Below the pieces are notes generated by a model that saw nothing but the letters and a program-made list of their open reading frames with translations, searched no databases and was not told the DNA's origin. Positions 1 to 12,065 of a DNA stretch of 64,000 nt are shown here, piece by piece. Source of the DNA: Cedecea neteri (GTDB taxonomy: Bacteria; Pseudomonadota; Gammaproteobacteria; Enterobacterales; Enterobacteriaceae); assembly GCF_000758325.1 (NCBI RefSeq), contig NZ_CP009459.1, positions 1,860,001 to 1,924,000 of the forward strand, read 5' to 3'. Position 1 is the first letter of the stretch, and each line of letters starts with the position of its first letter. Made by a program: the position numbers and the translations under genes.

Positions 1-175
1 GCGGTCATCACCTGCGAAGTTTTTCCAACAGTACTTTGCCGCAACACAGTTTGTTTGCTCTGGATGGCTGGCTCGCCTGACGGTGGAGCAAAGACTAAGG
101 ATGCTCGAAGACTTGATGCAGTGGGAGGTTACAACCCCGATGCCCGAGAACGCCAACGCGCCGACTCATGTGTGA
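1..175 (+). CDS. sgrT: SgrT peptide, start codon cut by window edge
   Basis: Reading from base 2 gives 57 codons and a TGA at 173-175; base 1 is G and would be the last base of an ATG lying mostly outside. The peptide begins RSSPAKFFQQYF and contains RLRMLEDLMQWE, which resembles the E. coli SgrT core. SgrT blocks glucose uptake by acting on the transporter PtsG, in parallel with the base-pairing function of its own RNA. The inferred 58 residues exceed the 43 of E. coli SgrT. The extra C-terminal tail (after MQWE) runs into the ptsG-pairing region, and the stop codon lies within it. Confidence 0.8.
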   Translation, partial: RSSPAKFFQQYFAATQFVCSGWLARLTVEQRLRMLEDLMQWEVTTPMPENANAPTHV

Positions 176-227
176 CTGAGTATTGGTGCTTTTCACCGGC
201 CAGCAGCTGTTTACTGCTGGCTTTTTT
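1..227 (+). ncRNA. sgrS: SgrS small RNA, 3' part (5' end outside window)
   Basis: SgrS is the Hfq-binding RNA made during glucose-phosphate stress; it pairs with ptsG mRNA and also encodes the peptide SgrT. The recognisable part is the 3' region: the stretch around 168-190 contains GTGTGACTGAGTATTGGTG, the conserved segment that pairs with the ptsG ribosome-binding region, followed by a GC hairpin and a T run ending near 227. The position just upstream of setA and on the same strand matches E. coli. The 5' end, the promoter and the divergent regulator gene sgrR would lie to the left of the window. Confidence 0.9.
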
Positions 228-228
228 C
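199..228 (+). terminator. SgrS intrinsic terminator
   Basis: Stem GCCAGCAG (199-206) pairs with CTGCTGGC (214-221) and is followed by six T. This is the Hfq-type 3' end of SgrS. Some read-through is expected to feed setA 60 bases downstream. Confidence 0.9.
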
Positions 229-287
229 GTTTAATCTTTACGCATTTAACAAATACCTCGGACTACATCTCCTTTTAAGGACATTCC

Positions 288-1466
288 ATGCTCTGGTTTT
301 TGACCCGCGCACGCCGTTTTAACCCTGTATACGCCGCCTTTATGGCCGTCTCTTTTATGATTGGCGTGGCCGGGGCGCTACAAGCTCCGACGCTTAGCCT
401 CTTTTTAACTCGAGAAGTCGAAGTGAGGCCGTTTTGGGTAGGTTTGTTTTATACCGTGAATGCGATTGCCGGGATTGGCGTCAGTTTGCTGCTGGCCAAA
501 AGGTCGGACAGTCGGGGCGACCGGCGCAGGCTGATTATGGTGTGCTGCGTGATGGCGGTGGCAAACAGCGTTCTTTTTGCCTTCAATCGTCATTATCTGA
601 CGCTGATTACGCTTGGCGTGATGTTTGCTTCGGTAGCCAATACAGCAATGCCGCAGATCTTTGCCCTGGCGCGTGAATACGCCGATCGTTCCGCCCGTGA
701 AGTCGTGATGTTTAGCTCGATCATGCGTGCGCAACTTTCTTTGGCGTGGGTTATCGGGCCGCCGCTCTCTTTTATGCTGGCGCTGAAATACGGCTTTACC
801 ACAATGTTCCTTATCGCTGCCGGAATATTTGTCATTTCACTGGCGCTGATTATTTTCGCGTTGCCGTCCGTGCCGAGAGTTGAACAGCCCGCAGAGGTGG
901 CGATAACGCAGGTCAGCGGCTGGAAAGACAGCAATGTACGGATGCTGTTTATCGCCTCAATGCTGATGTGGACCTGCAACACCATGTACATCATCGATAT
1001 GCCGCTGTGGATAAGCCAGGATCTCGGGCTGCCGGATGAGCTGGCGGGATTATTAATGGGCACGGCGGCAGGACTGGAGATCCCCGCGATGATCCTCGCT
1101 GGCTACTACGTGAAGCGCTTTGGAAAACGTAACATGATGGTCGCGGCCGTGGCTGCGGGTGTCCTGTTTTATGTCGGGCTGACCCTGTTTCACTCTAAAG
1201 CGGCGCTGGTGGTCTTACAGTTGTTCAATGCGGTGTTTATCGGGATCATCGCCGGGATAGGTATGCTGTGGTTCCAGGATTTGATGCCGGGAAGGCCCGG
1301 TTCTGCGACGACGTTATTCACCAACAGTATTTCAACGGGCGTGATTCTGGCCGGGATACTGCAAGGGGCGCTGGCAGAAGGTTTTGGTCACTATTCCGTT
1401 TACTGGCTGATGGCGGCGCTTGCGGTGGTCGCGCTGTTCCTGACTAGCCGGGTTAAGAACGTTTAA
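288..1466 (+). CDS. setA: Sugar efflux transporter SetA
   Basis: A 392-residue inner-membrane protein of the major facilitator superfamily with about twelve hydrophobic segments; the length equals that of E. coli SetA. SetA exports glucose, lactose and some glycosides and IPTG-like analogues, and helps during phosphosugar stress. Conserved stretches include GVAGALQAPTLSLFL near the N-terminus, FALAREYADRSAREVVMFSS in the middle and GMLWFQDLMPGR near the C-terminus. It directly follows sgrS, as in E. coli, where sgrS and setA are cotranscribed under SgrR. A perfect hairpin follows the stop and separates it from the convergent leu operon. Confidence 0.96.
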   Translation: MLWFLTRARRFNPVYAAFMAVSFMIGVAGALQAPTLSLFLTREVEVRPFWVGLFYTVNAIAGIGVSLLLAKRSDSRGDRRRLIMVCCVMAVANSVLFAFNRHYLTLITLGVMFASVANTAMPQIFALAREYADRSAREVVMFSSIMRAQLSLAWVIGPPLSFMLALKYGFTTMFLIAAGIFVISLALIIFALPSVPRVEQPAEVAITQVSGWKDSNVRMLFIASMLMWTCNTMYIIDMPLWISQDLGLPDELAGLLMGTAAGLEIPAMILAGYYVKRFGKRNMMVAAVAAGVLFYVGLTLFHSKAALVVLQLFNAVFIGIIAGIGMLWFQDLMPGRPGSATTLFTNSISTGVILAGILQGALAEGFGHYSVYWLMAALAVVALFLTSRVKNV

Positions 1467-1469
1467 GAG

Positions 1470-1497
1470 TTTCCCCTCTCATGGGTGAGAGGGGAAA
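1470..1497. terminator. Hairpin between convergent setA and leuD
   Basis: TTTCCCCTCTCA (1470-1481) is perfectly complementary to TGAGAGGGGAAA (1486-1497), with a 4-base loop. Neither strand has a long T run after the stem, so it may work as a weak bidirectional terminator or as an mRNA 3'-end stabiliser. Confidence 0.6.
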
Positions 1498-1502
1498 ATG
1501 TA

Positions 1503-2108
1503 CTACCGCATAAATGCCGGCAGTTTTTGCTCGTAGCCAGAAATAGCGGCTTCGTGCTGCAGCGTCAGGCCGATGCTGTCCAGGCCGTTCAACATGCAGT
1601 GACGGCGGAAGCTATCCAGCTCAAAGGTATAACGCTTCTCGCCCGCCTGAACCGTCTGGGCTTCCAGGTCGACGACAAACTTAATGCCAGGCTGGGCGTC
1701 GACCAGTTTGAACAACTCATCCACCTGCTCATCGCTCAAGATAACCGGCAACAGCTGGTTATTAAACGAGTTGCCGTAGAAAATGTCCGCAAAGCTTGGC
1801 GCAATCACCACTTTGAAACCGTAGTCGGTTAATGCCCACGGGGCGTGCTCGCGAGATGAACCGCAGCCGAAGTTTTCGCGCGCCAGCAGAATTGAGGCAC
1901 CTTTAAATTCCGGGTAGTTCAGCACGAATTCCGGGTTAGGGACTTGTCCTGCATCGTCCAGAAAACGCCAGTCGTTAAACAGATGTGCGCCAAAACCGGT
2001 ACGGGTGACCTTCTGCAAAAACTGCTTCGGGATAATGGCATCGGTATCGACGTTCGCCGCATCCAGCGGAACGACCAGGCCGGTATGTTGGATAAATTTC
2101 TCTGCCAT
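1503..2108 (-). CDS. leuD: 3-isopropylmalate dehydratase small subunit
   Basis: A 201-residue small (swivel-domain) subunit of isopropylmalate isomerase, which with LeuC converts 2-isopropylmalate to 3-isopropylmalate in leucine synthesis. The N-terminal motif [11 protein letters not shown] and the [13 protein letters not shown] motif, typical of the aconitase swivel domain, are visible. It is the last gene of the minus-strand leuLABCD operon; its start lies 11 bases after the leuC stop, which suggests translational coupling. Confidence 0.97.
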   Translation of the reverse strand: MAEKFIQHTGLVVPLDAANVDTDAIIPKQFLQKVTRTGFGAHLFNDWRFLDDAGQVPNPEFVLNYPEFKGASILLARENFGCGSSREHAPWALTDYGFKVVIAPSFADIFYGNSFNNQLLPVILSDEQVDELFKLVDAQPGIKFVVDLEAQTVQAGEKRYTFELDSFRRHCMLNGLDSIGLTLQHEAAISGYEQKLPAFMR

Positions 2109-2119
2109 GGTGGTTCCTC

Positions 2120-3520
2120 TTATTTCAGTGTACGAATATCGGCGAAATGACCGGAAACGGCGGCTGCGGCTGCCATCGCCGGGCTGACCAGGTGAGTACG
2201 CCCACCGCGGCCCTGACGGCCTTCAAAGTTACGGTTGCTGGTGGAGGCGCAACGCTCGCCAGGATTCAGGCGGTCGTTGTTCATGGCCAGGCACATGGAG
2301 CAACCCGGCAAACGCCACTCAAAACCGGCTTCGATAAAGATCTTATCCAGCCCTTCAGACTCGGCCTGAGCTTTTACCGGTCCGGAGCCTGGCACAACCA
2401 TAGCTAACACGCCAGGCGCGACTTTGCGGCCTTTGGCGACTTCAGCTGCTGCACGCAGGTCTTCGATACGTGAGTTGGTGCAGGAGCCGATAAATACTTT
2501 ATCAATAGCCACTTCGGTCAGCGGGATACCTGGTTTCAGGCCCATGTAAGCCAGCGCTTTTTCTGCCGATGCACGCTCAACCGGATCGCTGAAAGATTCT
2601 GGGTTAGGGATATTGTCGGTAACAGAAATCACCTGGCCTGGGTTGGTTCCCCAGGTCACTTGCGGAGCAATGTCGGCGGCGTCTAAGGTGACGATAGTGT
2701 CAAATTTCGCGCCTTCGTCGGTGTTGAAGGTTTTCCAGTACTCGACGGCTTCATCCCAGTCAGCCCCTTTTGGCGCATGCAGACGGCCTTTTACATATTC
2801 GAAGGTGGTTTCATCCGGCGCAACAATCCCGGCTTTTGCCCCCATTTCGATAGCCATGTTGCACAGCGTCATGCGACCTTCCATGCTCAGCGCACGAATA
2901 GCATCGCCGCAGAATTCAACCACGTGACCGGTGCCGCCTGCGCTGCCGGTTTTGCCGATGATGGCAAGCACGATATCTTTGGCCGTGATCCCCGAAGCTG
3001 CCTTGCCCTGAACTTCAATTTTCATGGTTTTCGCGCGACCCTGTTTCAGGGTCTGCGTTGCCAGGACATGCTCAACTTCGGAAGTCCCAATCCCAAAAGC
3101 CAGCGCGCCGAATGCGCCGTGAGTCGCGGTATGGGAGTCGCCGCACACGATGGTCATGCCCGGCAGGGTGATCCCTTGTTCAGGCCCCATAACGTGAACG
3201 ATGCCCTGATAAGGGTGATTCAAATCGTACAGCTCAACGCCAAACTCTTTGCAGTTCTTCATCAGTTCCTGCATCTGAATACGGGCCATCTCGCCGGAGG
3301 CGTTGATGTCCTTAGTTTGGGTCGACACGTTATGGTCCATCGTGGCGAAGGTTTTCCCCGGTTGGCGAACCGGGCGGCCATGGGCACGCAATCCGTCAAA
3401 GGCCTGCGGGGAAGTCACTTCATGCACCAGATGGCGATCGATATACAGCAGCGGTGTCTCTTCCGGGGCTTCATACACGACGTGGGCGTCGTATAACTTC
3501 TGATATAAAGTTCTGGCCAT
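2120..3520 (-). CDS. leuC: 3-isopropylmalate dehydratase large subunit
   Basis: A 466-residue aconitase-family catalytic subunit carrying a [4Fe-4S] cluster. The three cluster cysteines are in SCTNSR (about residue 347) and GCSMC (about 407 and 410). The substrate-binding [12 protein letters not shown] motif lies near residue 130. It works as a heterodimer with LeuD in leucine synthesis in the cytoplasm. The length equals that of E. coli LeuC. The start is 2 bases after the leuB stop. Confidence 0.97.
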   Translation of the reverse strand: MARTLYQKLYDAHVVYEAPEETPLLYIDRHLVHEVTSPQAFDGLRAHGRPVRQPGKTFATMDHNVSTQTKDINASGEMARIQMQELMKNCKEFGVELYDLNHPYQGIVHVMGPEQGITLPGMTIVCGDSHTATHGAFGALAFGIGTSEVEHVLATQTLKQGRAKTMKIEVQGKAASGITAKDIVLAIIGKTGSAGGTGHVVEFCGDAIRALSMEGRMTLCNMAIEMGAKAGIVAPDETTFEYVKGRLHAPKGADWDEAVEYWKTFNTDEGAKFDTIVTLDAADIAPQVTWGTNPGQVISVTDNIPNPESFSDPVERASAEKALAYMGLKPGIPLTEVAIDKVFIGSCTNSRIEDLRAAAEVAKGRKVAPGVLAMVVPGSGPVKAQAESEGLDKIFIEAGFEWRLPGCSMCLAMNNDRLNPGERCASTSNRNFEGRQGRGGRTHLVSPAMAAAAAVSGHFADIRTLK

Positions 3521-3522
3521 GA

Positions 3523-6191
<2,669 letters not shown>

Positions 6192-6233
6192 GGTTCGGTC
6201 CTTTATCTCTTTGGGTGCCTTCGCGACGAGCAT

Positions 6234-6264
6234 AAAAAAACCCGCGCATTGGCGCGGGTTTTTT
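6234..6264 (-). terminator. leu operon attenuator terminator
   Basis: On the minus strand the stem CCCGCGC / GCGCGGG (6252-6258 and 6241-6247, loop CAAT) is followed by seven T (6240-6234). It lies between the leuL stop and leuA. It is the transcription attenuator: ribosome stalling on the leucine codons of leuL would favour an antiterminator fold and let transcription continue into leuABCD. Confidence 0.93.
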
Positions 6265-6281
6265 CTGTCTGGAGGCTTGAA

Positions 6282-6365
6282 TCAACGCTGATTGTCGCCC
6301 ACCAGTCTACCGCGCAAATAAGATGCGTTTAGTAGTAGACCAAGTAGGCGGACGGTGCGATTCAT
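6282..6365 (-). CDS. leuL: leu operon leader peptide
   Basis: A 27-codon ORF, MNRTVRLLGLLLNASYLRGR followed by LVGDNQR, starting at ATG 6365 and ending at TGA 6282-6284. Five of residues 7-12 are leucine, coded CTA CTT (Gly) CTA CTA CTA; CTA is a rare codon. This is the leucine-sensing control peptide of the attenuator immediately downstream. It is similar in length and codon strategy to the 28-residue E. coli LeuL but diverged in sequence at both ends, as is normal for a leader peptide. Confidence 0.93.
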   Translation of the reverse strand: MNRTVRLLGLLLNASYLRGRLVGDNQR

Positions 6366-6399
6366 GTTTCAAGCCCTGTGCAATTTCGTGATGTATTTA

Positions 6400-6428
6400 T
6401 TGGTACTTGATCTCAACGCAGGTGTCAA
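6400..6428 (-). promoter_or_regulatory. Probable leu operon promoter
   Basis: On the minus strand a perfect -35 box TTGACA (6428-6423) lies 17 bases before TACCAA (6405-6400), a poor -10. The start of leuL is about 35 bases further on. The -35 is clear; the -10 assignment is tentative. The classical enterobacterial leu promoter is also weak at -10 and supercoiling-sensitive. Confidence 0.6.
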
Positions 6429-6806
6429 CCTTTAGGCAGGATGGGTGAGCATTGGGTCGACGGGTTAGTTGTGTTTGTTCAGTGAAAGATGCCGAGAAAG
6501 TGCCTTTTCTTAATATATTAATTAATATTAAAGATCACAATATCGTCTGATAATAGGCTGAATTTAAAAATTTATCTTATGAGCATGATAGAACTGATGT
6601 ATTGTTCCTGGTATGACATGTTTTTTATTATTAGCTAAATGCGTTACAGGTTTTTATCTGGCGATTTTGGGAGGTTTTTTATTACTTCAATTATAAGTGT
6701 TCTGGTTAACTGAATCGTTATAAAAGATGTTTGCCTGATAAATATTAAGATGGAATTTGCAACTTATGCATTGTGGAATGGACTTCAATTCATTACTGGA
6801 GTAAAC
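6429..6806. other. AT-rich divergent region between leu operon and leuO
   Basis: This stretch is markedly AT-rich, especially 6500-6760, unlike the GC-balanced coding neighbours. In E. coli the leuO upstream region is a known H-NS silencing tract, and the skewed composition here fits that; I see no ORF. A GGAG ribosome-binding site (6798-6801) precedes leuO. Confidence 0.7.
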
Positions 6807-7751
6807 ATGGAACATAAAATAAATAAGAGTCGGGAGACTCTGGATGCAATAAAACCTCGACTACGTAATGTAGACCTAAACCTGCTGACTGTTTTTGATA
6901 CGGTGATGAGAGCACAAAGTATTACCGGTGCCGCCAGGCTGTTGGGGATGTCTCAGCCTGCCGTCAGCAACGCCGTGTCCCGGTTGAAAATGACCTTTAA
7001 CGATGAGTTATTTGTTCGCAATGGGCGGAATATACAGGCAACAGCCAGAGCGGTTCAGCTTTATGACGTGATTCGTGACGCCTTACAGATGGTCCAGAAT
7101 GAGCTACCGGAAGGGGACTTTGATCCTCTGAGGAGCAAGCGGCAGTTTACGCTTTGCGTTGCCAGTCCTTTGGACAGTAAAATAATGTCACGTATTTTAG
7201 ATACTATGAAATATACGGTGCCGAATGTTCAATTAATTTTCAAATCTTATTTCAATGAAGATATTGAGCGGCAGTTGCGCTATCAGGAAGTTGATTTTTT
7301 GATTTGTTATGATGAAATCTCGCGGCCTGAGTTTAAAAAAATCCCACTGTTTGAGGATGAAATAGTTTTAGTCACTGGTCAGGATCATCCTGGTTTTTTT
7401 TCTCCGCTAACGACGCGTGATTTCTATAATCAGCAACATGCGGTGGCTTCCCCTGAATGCTTTGGTTCCTTCAGTTCGCCATGGTATGACACGTTGAATA
7501 AGCAAAACGCTATTGTCTACCTGGGAATGACAATGACCTGTGTATTAAACGTGGTTTCACAAACACGGCTGGTGGCTGTTACACCACGCTGGTTTGTTGA
7601 TAGTGTTCCTAATGAATTGAATCTAAGAGTGTTTCCTGTGCCTTTTATCAAAAGGCAGCGTACTTGTTATTTATCCTGGTATGGCTCAGCCGGGCAAGAC
7701 AAGGGGCATTTGTGGATGCAAAATCAGATAGCAAAAAGCTTATGTCAATAA
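6807..7751 (+). CDS. leuO: LysR-type global regulator LeuO
   Basis: A 314-residue LysR-family transcription factor: a winged helix-turn-helix at about residues 20-85 (VDLNLLTVFD, followed by SITGAARLLGMSQPAVSNAV) and a C-terminal effector-binding domain. LeuO counteracts H-NS and controls stress, bgl/cas-type and porin genes. The ATG at 6807 has a GGAG Shine-Dalgarno five bases upstream and gives exactly the E. coli length; an in-frame ATG 19 codons upstream is less likely. The central and C-terminal parts look more diverged from E. coli than neighbouring proteins, and the gene is AT-richer than its surroundings. Confidence 0.93.
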   Translation: MEHKINKSRETLDAIKPRLRNVDLNLLTVFDTVMRAQSITGAARLLGMSQPAVSNAVSRLKMTFNDELFVRNGRNIQATARAVQLYDVIRDALQMVQNELPEGDFDPLRSKRQFTLCVASPLDSKIMSRILDTMKYTVPNVQLIFKSYFNEDIERQLRYQEVDFLICYDEISRPEFKKIPLFEDEIVLVTGQDHPGFFSPLTTRDFYNQQHAVASPECFGSFSSPWYDTLNKQNAIVYLGMTMTCVLNVVSQTRLVAVTPRWFVDSVPNELNLRVFPVPFIKRQRTCYLSWYGSAGQDKGHLWMQNQIAKSLCQ

Positions 7752-8156
7752 CGTTACCAGTATTATGGAATCTCGGGCCTAAACAGCCCATTTTCACTTT
7801 CTTATGTAAGAAGGGCAGTATTTTGTACTTTAGCATTTTCTGGTGGCCCCTCCCTCACAGCGTATTAATTCTAAATTAATACATAATGCACTGTGTTTAC
7901 CCGCATCTTTGGCATATTTGTCATTAGTCACCCTCTCTATTTAGTCGATCGCTCCGCTATGCCTGATTTTTATAGAGGTGAGTGCAATTTCTTCTCTTCA
8001 GGTTGCTCTGGCGGGCAATTGCCTGACGGATCTTGAGCGGTTATGTTAATGGGCTAAACCTATAAAAATGATACAGGCAGAGACACAACCTGTCGCAACG
8101 ACGGTGCGGAAATGACTTCTGCATGCGGTCAAAAACGTGAGCCTGGAGGCAAAACC
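7752..8156 (+). promoter_or_regulatory. ilvIH upstream regulatory region
   Basis: About 400 bases without a convincing gene. In E. coli the equivalent region holds the ilvIH promoter with many Lrp sites; the AT-rich stretches here (for example 7860-7900) are compatible, but I could not pick individual Lrp boxes with confidence. A short AT-rich inverted repeat (ATTAATTCTAAATTAAT, 7864-7880) is visible. Confidence 0.45.
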
Positions 8157-9881
8157 ATGGAGATGTTGTCAGGAGCCGAGATGGTCGTCCGGTCGTTAAT
8201 CGATCAGGGCGTAAAGCAGGTATTCGGCTATCCGGGAGGCGCAGTACTCGATATTTACGATGCGCTTCATACTATGGGTGGGATCGATCATGTGCTTGTG
8301 CGCCATGAACAGGCTGCCGTGCATATGGCCGACGGCCTGGCGCGTGCTACGGGGGAAACCGGCGTTGTGCTGGTGACTTCAGGACCTGGTGCTACAAATG
8401 CTATTACCGGCATCGCAACCGCCTATATGGATTCTATTCCGATGGTTGTGTTGTCCGGGCAGGTCGCAACTTCATTGATTGGTTACGACGCCTTTCAGGA
8501 ATGCGATATGGTCGGTATCTCCCGACCTGTCGTTAAACATAGCTTCCTGGTGAAACAGGTCGAGGACATTCCGGGTATTATCAAAAAGGCCTTCTGGCTT
8601 GCTTCCAGCGGCCGTCCGGGACCTGTTGTGGTCGATTTACCCAAAGACATCATGAGTCCGCTGAATAAGCTGCCGTATGCCTGGCCAGATGCTGTCAGTA
8701 TGCGCTCTTACAACCCAACGACGCAGGGCCACAAAGGGCAGATCAAGCGCGCCCTGCAGACGCTGATTGCGGCTAAAAAACCGGTGATGTATGTAGGTGG
8801 CGGGGCGATCAATTCAGCCTGCGAAACAGAATTGTTGACGCTTGCTGAAAAGCTCAATATTCCGGTTGTCTCATCGCTGATGGGACTGGGTGCATTCCCG
8901 GCTACACATCGGCAGTCGCTGGGTATGCTGGGCATGCACGGCACCTACGAAGCCAACATGACGATGCATTATTCGGACGTTATCTTTGCCGTTGGCGTTC
9001 GCTTTGATGACCGAACCACTAACAATCTCGCTAAGTATTGCCCGAATGCGACGGTGTTGCATATTGACATCGACCCTACGTCTATCTCCAAAACAGTAGC
9101 GGCGGATATCCCTATTGTGGGGGATGCGCGTCAAGCTCTGGCACAAATGCTGGACTTGCTTGCTCAGGAAGACATTCAGCAATCCGGGGATGATATTCGG
9201 GACTGGTGGCAACAGATTGAACAGTGGCGTGCTCGTCACTGCCTTGAGTTCGATCGCCATAGCCAGGCTATCAAGCCGCAGGCTGTTATTGAAACCGCTT
9301 ATCGCCTGACGAACGGTGATGCTTATGTCACCTCCGATGTGGGCCAGCACCAAATGTTTGCCGCACTTTATTATCCATTCGATAAACCACGCCGTTGGAT
9401 AAATTCCGGTGGTTTAGGCACCATGGGCTTCGGTCTTCCTGCCGCGCTTGGCGTGAAGATGGCATTGCCGGATGAGACGGTCATTTGCGTTACCGGTGAC
9501 GGCAGTATCCAGATGAATATTCAGGAGCTTTCCACCGCACTGCAGTACGGCTTGTCGGTTCTGGTTTTGAACCTTAACAACCGCTACCTCGGCATGGTGA
9601 AACAGTGGCAGGACATGATTTACTCGGGCCGTCACTCTCAGTCTTATATGGAGTCGCTCCCGGACTTTGTTCGCCTGGCTGAAGCTTATGGCCACGTGGG
9701 GATTAGTATCACTAAGCCAGAAGAACTGGAAAGCAAACTTGCCGAAGCGCTGGAAACCGTGCGCGGCGGGCGACTTGTGTTTGTCGATGTAACAGTTGAC
9801 GGTACTGAACACGTTTATCCGATGCAGATTCGCGGTGGCGGTATGGATGAAATGTGGCTAAGCAAAACGGAGAGAACCTGA
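8157..9881 (+). CDS. ilvI: Acetolactate synthase III large subunit
   Basis: A 574-residue thiamine diphosphate enzyme that makes acetolactate or acetohydroxybutyrate, the first common step of valine, isoleucine and leucine synthesis. The N-terminal ThDP domain carries the catalytic glutamate in [12 protein letters not shown], the middle domain binds FAD, and the C-terminal ThDP domain has the [11 protein letters not shown] cofactor motif. The start at 8157 ([10 protein letters not shown]), preceded by GGAGG, gives the E. coli length; an in-frame ATG at 8112 would add 15 residues of no known homology. It is followed after two bases by the regulatory subunit ilvH. Confidence 0.96.
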   Translation: MEMLSGAEMVVRSLIDQGVKQVFGYPGGAVLDIYDALHTMGGIDHVLVRHEQAAVHMADGLARATGETGVVLVTSGPGATNAITGIATAYMDSIPMVVLSGQVATSLIGYDAFQECDMVGISRPVVKHSFLVKQVEDIPGIIKKAFWLASSGRPGPVVVDLPKDIMSPLNKLPYAWPDAVSMRSYNPTTQGHKGQIKRALQTLIAAKKPVMYVGGGAINSACETELLTLAEKLNIPVVSSLMGLGAFPATHRQSLGMLGMHGTYEANMTMHYSDVIFAVGVRFDDRTTNNLAKYCPNATVLHIDIDPTSISKTVAADIPIVGDARQALAQMLDLLAQEDIQQSGDDIRDWWQQIEQWRARHCLEFDRHSQAIKPQAVIETAYRLTNGDAYVTSDVGQHQMFAALYYPFDKPRRWINSGGLGTMGFGLPAALGVKMALPDETVICVTGDGSIQMNIQELSTALQYGLSVLVLNLNNRYLGMVKQWQDMIYSGRHSQSYMESLPDFVRLAEAYGHVGISITKPEELESKLAEALETVRGGRLVFVDVTVDGTEHVYPMQIRGGGMDEMWLSKTERT

Positions 9882-9883
9882 TT

Positions 9884-10375
9884 ATGCGCCGGATATTATC
9901 TGTATTACTGGAAAATGAATCAGGTGCGCTGTCCCGGGTTATTGGTCTGTTTTCCCAGCGCGGTTACAACATTGAAAGCCTTACCGTAGCGCCTACGGAC
10001 GATCCCACGCTTTCCCGTATGACTATCCAAACCGTGGGTGATGAGAAGGTACTGGAACAGATTGAGAAGCAACTGCATAAGCTGGTGGATGTGTTACGCG
10101 TCAGCGAGCTGGGGCAGGGGGCCTACGTTGAGCGTGAAATCATGTTGGTGAAAGTGCAGGCCAGCGGATACGGTCGAGAAGAGGTGAAGCGCAGCGCGGA
10201 AATTTTCCGTGGGCAAATCATTGATGTGACGCCAACGCTTTACACCGTCCAACTTGCCGGCACCAGCGATAAACTCAACGCGTTTCTTGATACGATCCGC
10301 GACGTTGCCAAAATCGTCGAAGTGGCCCGTTCGGGCATTGTTGGCGTTTCGCGCGGCGATAAGATCATGCGCTAG
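9884..10375 (+). CDS. ilvH: Acetolactate synthase III small regulatory subunit
   Basis: A 163-residue subunit with an N-terminal ACT domain ([26 protein letters not shown], residues about 6-32) that binds valine and confers feedback inhibition on IlvI, and a C-terminal domain that activates the catalytic subunit. ATG at 9884 lies two bases after the ilvI stop and gives the same length as E. coli IlvH. A strong intrinsic terminator follows at 10400. Confidence 0.96.
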   Translation: MRRILSVLLENESGALSRVIGLFSQRGYNIESLTVAPTDDPTLSRMTIQTVGDEKVLEQIEKQLHKLVDVLRVSELGQGAYVEREIMLVKVQASGYGREEVKRSAEIFRGQIIDVTPTLYTVQLAGTSDKLNAFLDTIRDVAKIVEVARSGIVGVSRGDKIMR

Positions 10376-10382
10376 TCACTAA

Positions 10383-10398
10383 TGTGATCTAATTCACA
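10383..10398. promoter_or_regulatory. CRP-like operator between ilvH and cra
   Basis: TGTGATCTAATTCACA matches the cAMP-CRP core TGTGA-N6-TCACA at all ten fixed positions. It sits between the ilvH stop and its terminator hairpin, about 160 bases before the cra start codon. It could activate or tune cra at a distance, or be fortuitous. Confidence 0.6.
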
Positions 10399-10399
10399 T

Positions 10400-10428
10400 G
10401 CCCGGCAATCACCGCCGGGCTTTTTTTT
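10400..10428 (+). terminator. ilvIH intrinsic terminator
   Basis: Stem GCCCGGC (10400-10406) pairs with GCCGGGC (10414-10420), 7-base loop, followed by eight T. Confidence 0.93.
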
Positions 10429-10551
10429 GCAAATTAGAAAACAACTCCCCGCAAAAGCGGTTGCCGGAGTTATTATTCTGCGCTTAGATGTGAATGTCGT
10501 TAACCATAGCCAGGGCATGGTTATGGATCACCTGGAGAGTAAGGGGCTACA

Positions 10552-11556
10552 GTGAAATTGGATGAAATCGCGCGTCTGGCTGGCGTGTCGCGCACCACGG
10601 CAAGCTATGTTATCAACGGAAAAGCAAAACAGTATCGCGTCAGCGATAAAACCGTTGAGAAAGTCATGGCGGTGGTACGTGAGCATAACTACCACCCTAA
10701 TGCGGTAGCCGCCGGGCTACGTGCAGGACGCACGCGTTCTATCGGGCTGGTGATCCCAGACCTGGAAAACACCAGCTACACCCGTATAGCAAATTACCTT
10801 GAGCGTCAGGCTCGCCAGCGCGGCTATCAGTTGCTGATCGCTTGCTCTGAGGATCAACCCGACAACGAAATGCGCTGTATTGAACACCTTCTGCAGCGGC
10901 AGGTTGATGCCATTATTGTGTCTACCTCGTTGCCGCCGGAGCATCCTTTTTATCAGCGTTGGGCAAACGATTCGTTCCCGATTATTGCGCTCGACCGTGC
11001 GTTAGATCGCGAACACTTCACCAGCGTTGTCGGTGCCGATCAGGACGATGCAGAAATGCTGGCTGAAGAGCTGCGGAAATTCCCCGGTGAAAATATCCTT
11101 TATCTCGGTGCGTTACCTGAACTGTCCGTGAGCTTCCTGCGTGAGCAAGGGTTCCGTACTGCCTGGAAAGACGATCCTCGTACCGTCAATTATCTCTACG
11201 CTAACAGCTATGAGCGTGAGGCTGCCGCTCAGCTTTTTGAAAAGTGGCTGGAAACTCACGAGATGCCTGATGCGCTGTACACAACCTCCTTCGCACTGCT
11301 GCAGGGTGTTATGGATGTCACGCTGCGCCGTCAGGGGCGGCTGCCTTCGGAGTTGGCGATAGCCACCTTTGGCGATCATGAGCTGCTGGATTTCCTGCAG
11401 TGTCCGGTATTAGCGGTGGCACAGCGTCACCGCGATGTTGCTGAGCGTGTGCTGGAACTGGTGCTGGCAAGCCTTGATGAGCCGCGTAAGCCGAAGCCTG
11501 GGTTAACCCGAATTCGCCGCAATCTTTATCGCCGGGGTAGCTTAAGTCGTTACTGA
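10552..11556 (+). CDS. cra: Catabolite repressor/activator Cra (FruR)
   Basis: A 334-residue LacI-family regulator with a GTG start, the same length as E. coli Cra. The N-terminal helix-turn-helix is in [20 protein letters not shown], and the hinge [11 protein letters not shown] is followed by a periplasmic-binding-like effector domain. Cra senses fructose-1-phosphate/fructose-1,6-bisphosphate and directs carbon flow, repressing glycolytic genes and activating gluconeogenic and TCA genes. It is a single-gene unit. Confidence 0.96.
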   Translation: MKLDEIARLAGVSRTTASYVINGKAKQYRVSDKTVEKVMAVVREHNYHPNAVAAGLRAGRTRSIGLVIPDLENTSYTRIANYLERQARQRGYQLLIACSEDQPDNEMRCIEHLLQRQVDAIIVSTSLPPEHPFYQRWANDSFPIIALDRALDREHFTSVVGADQDDAEMLAEELRKFPGENILYLGALPELSVSFLREQGFRTAWKDDPRTVNYLYANSYEREAAAQLFEKWLETHEMPDALYTTSFALLQGVMDVTLRRQGRLPSELAIATFGDHELLDFLQCPVLAVAQRHRDVAERVLELVLASLDEPRKPKPGLTRIRRNLYRRGSLSRY

Positions 11557-12027
11557 TAAAGAGATCATTATCAGCCACTTAAAGTTAATTAAGATTTTTC
11601 CCGTATATTTACCCTTATTTTTTAAGGCAATTAATTAGGCGGGAAAAATCGGGTAAAAAAATCCCCATCGAGAAATAAATCTCTTCTTTGTATTATTTTG
11701 TTACACACCCGCTGTTAAGAAATGTTGGATTATTAATCATTAGCAACCTCTCTTTACGTCTGTCTTGCGCAGAGCCAGCGCCAGACGGGCATCTGGCGCT
11801 GTTCACTCGCTTTGAAATACCTTAAAATGCCGCCCGCGTCGCAAACTGGGTACTTAATATTTCTCCTGACAAGTATTCGGTCGTTTTAACGCTGTTGATG
11901 TTTATTGGTCTTTTTCTTTCAAATATTCATAACGTTAATTTTGCCTCGCTATTGCGGGCTTTTTCACGCCAGCCATTTATCAATCGCTTAGGCGCGGGAA
12001 TTTATTCCCGTAAGCGGCCTGGCTGGC
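11557..12027. other. Intergenic region between cra and mraZ
   Basis: About 470 bases without a supported gene. It holds an AT-rich first half and a strong 9-bp hairpin, AGCGCCAGA (11777-11785) / TCTGGCGCT (11792-11800), with no T run after it. A 62-codon ORF at 11895-12083 overlaps the mraZ promoter and lacks a ribosome-binding site, so I do not call it. Confidence 0.6.
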
Positions 12028-12057
12028 TTGACAAGGTTTTCCTCCCCTCCGTAAACT
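12028..12057 (+). promoter_or_regulatory. Pmra, main upstream promoter of the dcw cluster
   Basis: Consensus -35 TTGACA (12028-12033) and -10 TAAACT (12052-12057) with an 18-base spacer, 61 bases before mraZ. Bases CTTGACAAG and CTCCGTAAACTCCTTT look the same as the mapped E. coli Pmra. It drives mraZ through at least ftsW and contributes to ftsZ expression. Confidence 0.88.
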
Positions 12058-12065
12058 CCTTTATG

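Noticed and set aside
8112-8156. An upstream in-frame ATG that would extend IlvI by 15 residues
   Set aside because: The downstream ATG at 8157 has a GGAGG site and gives the conserved family start; the extension is not of conserved type.
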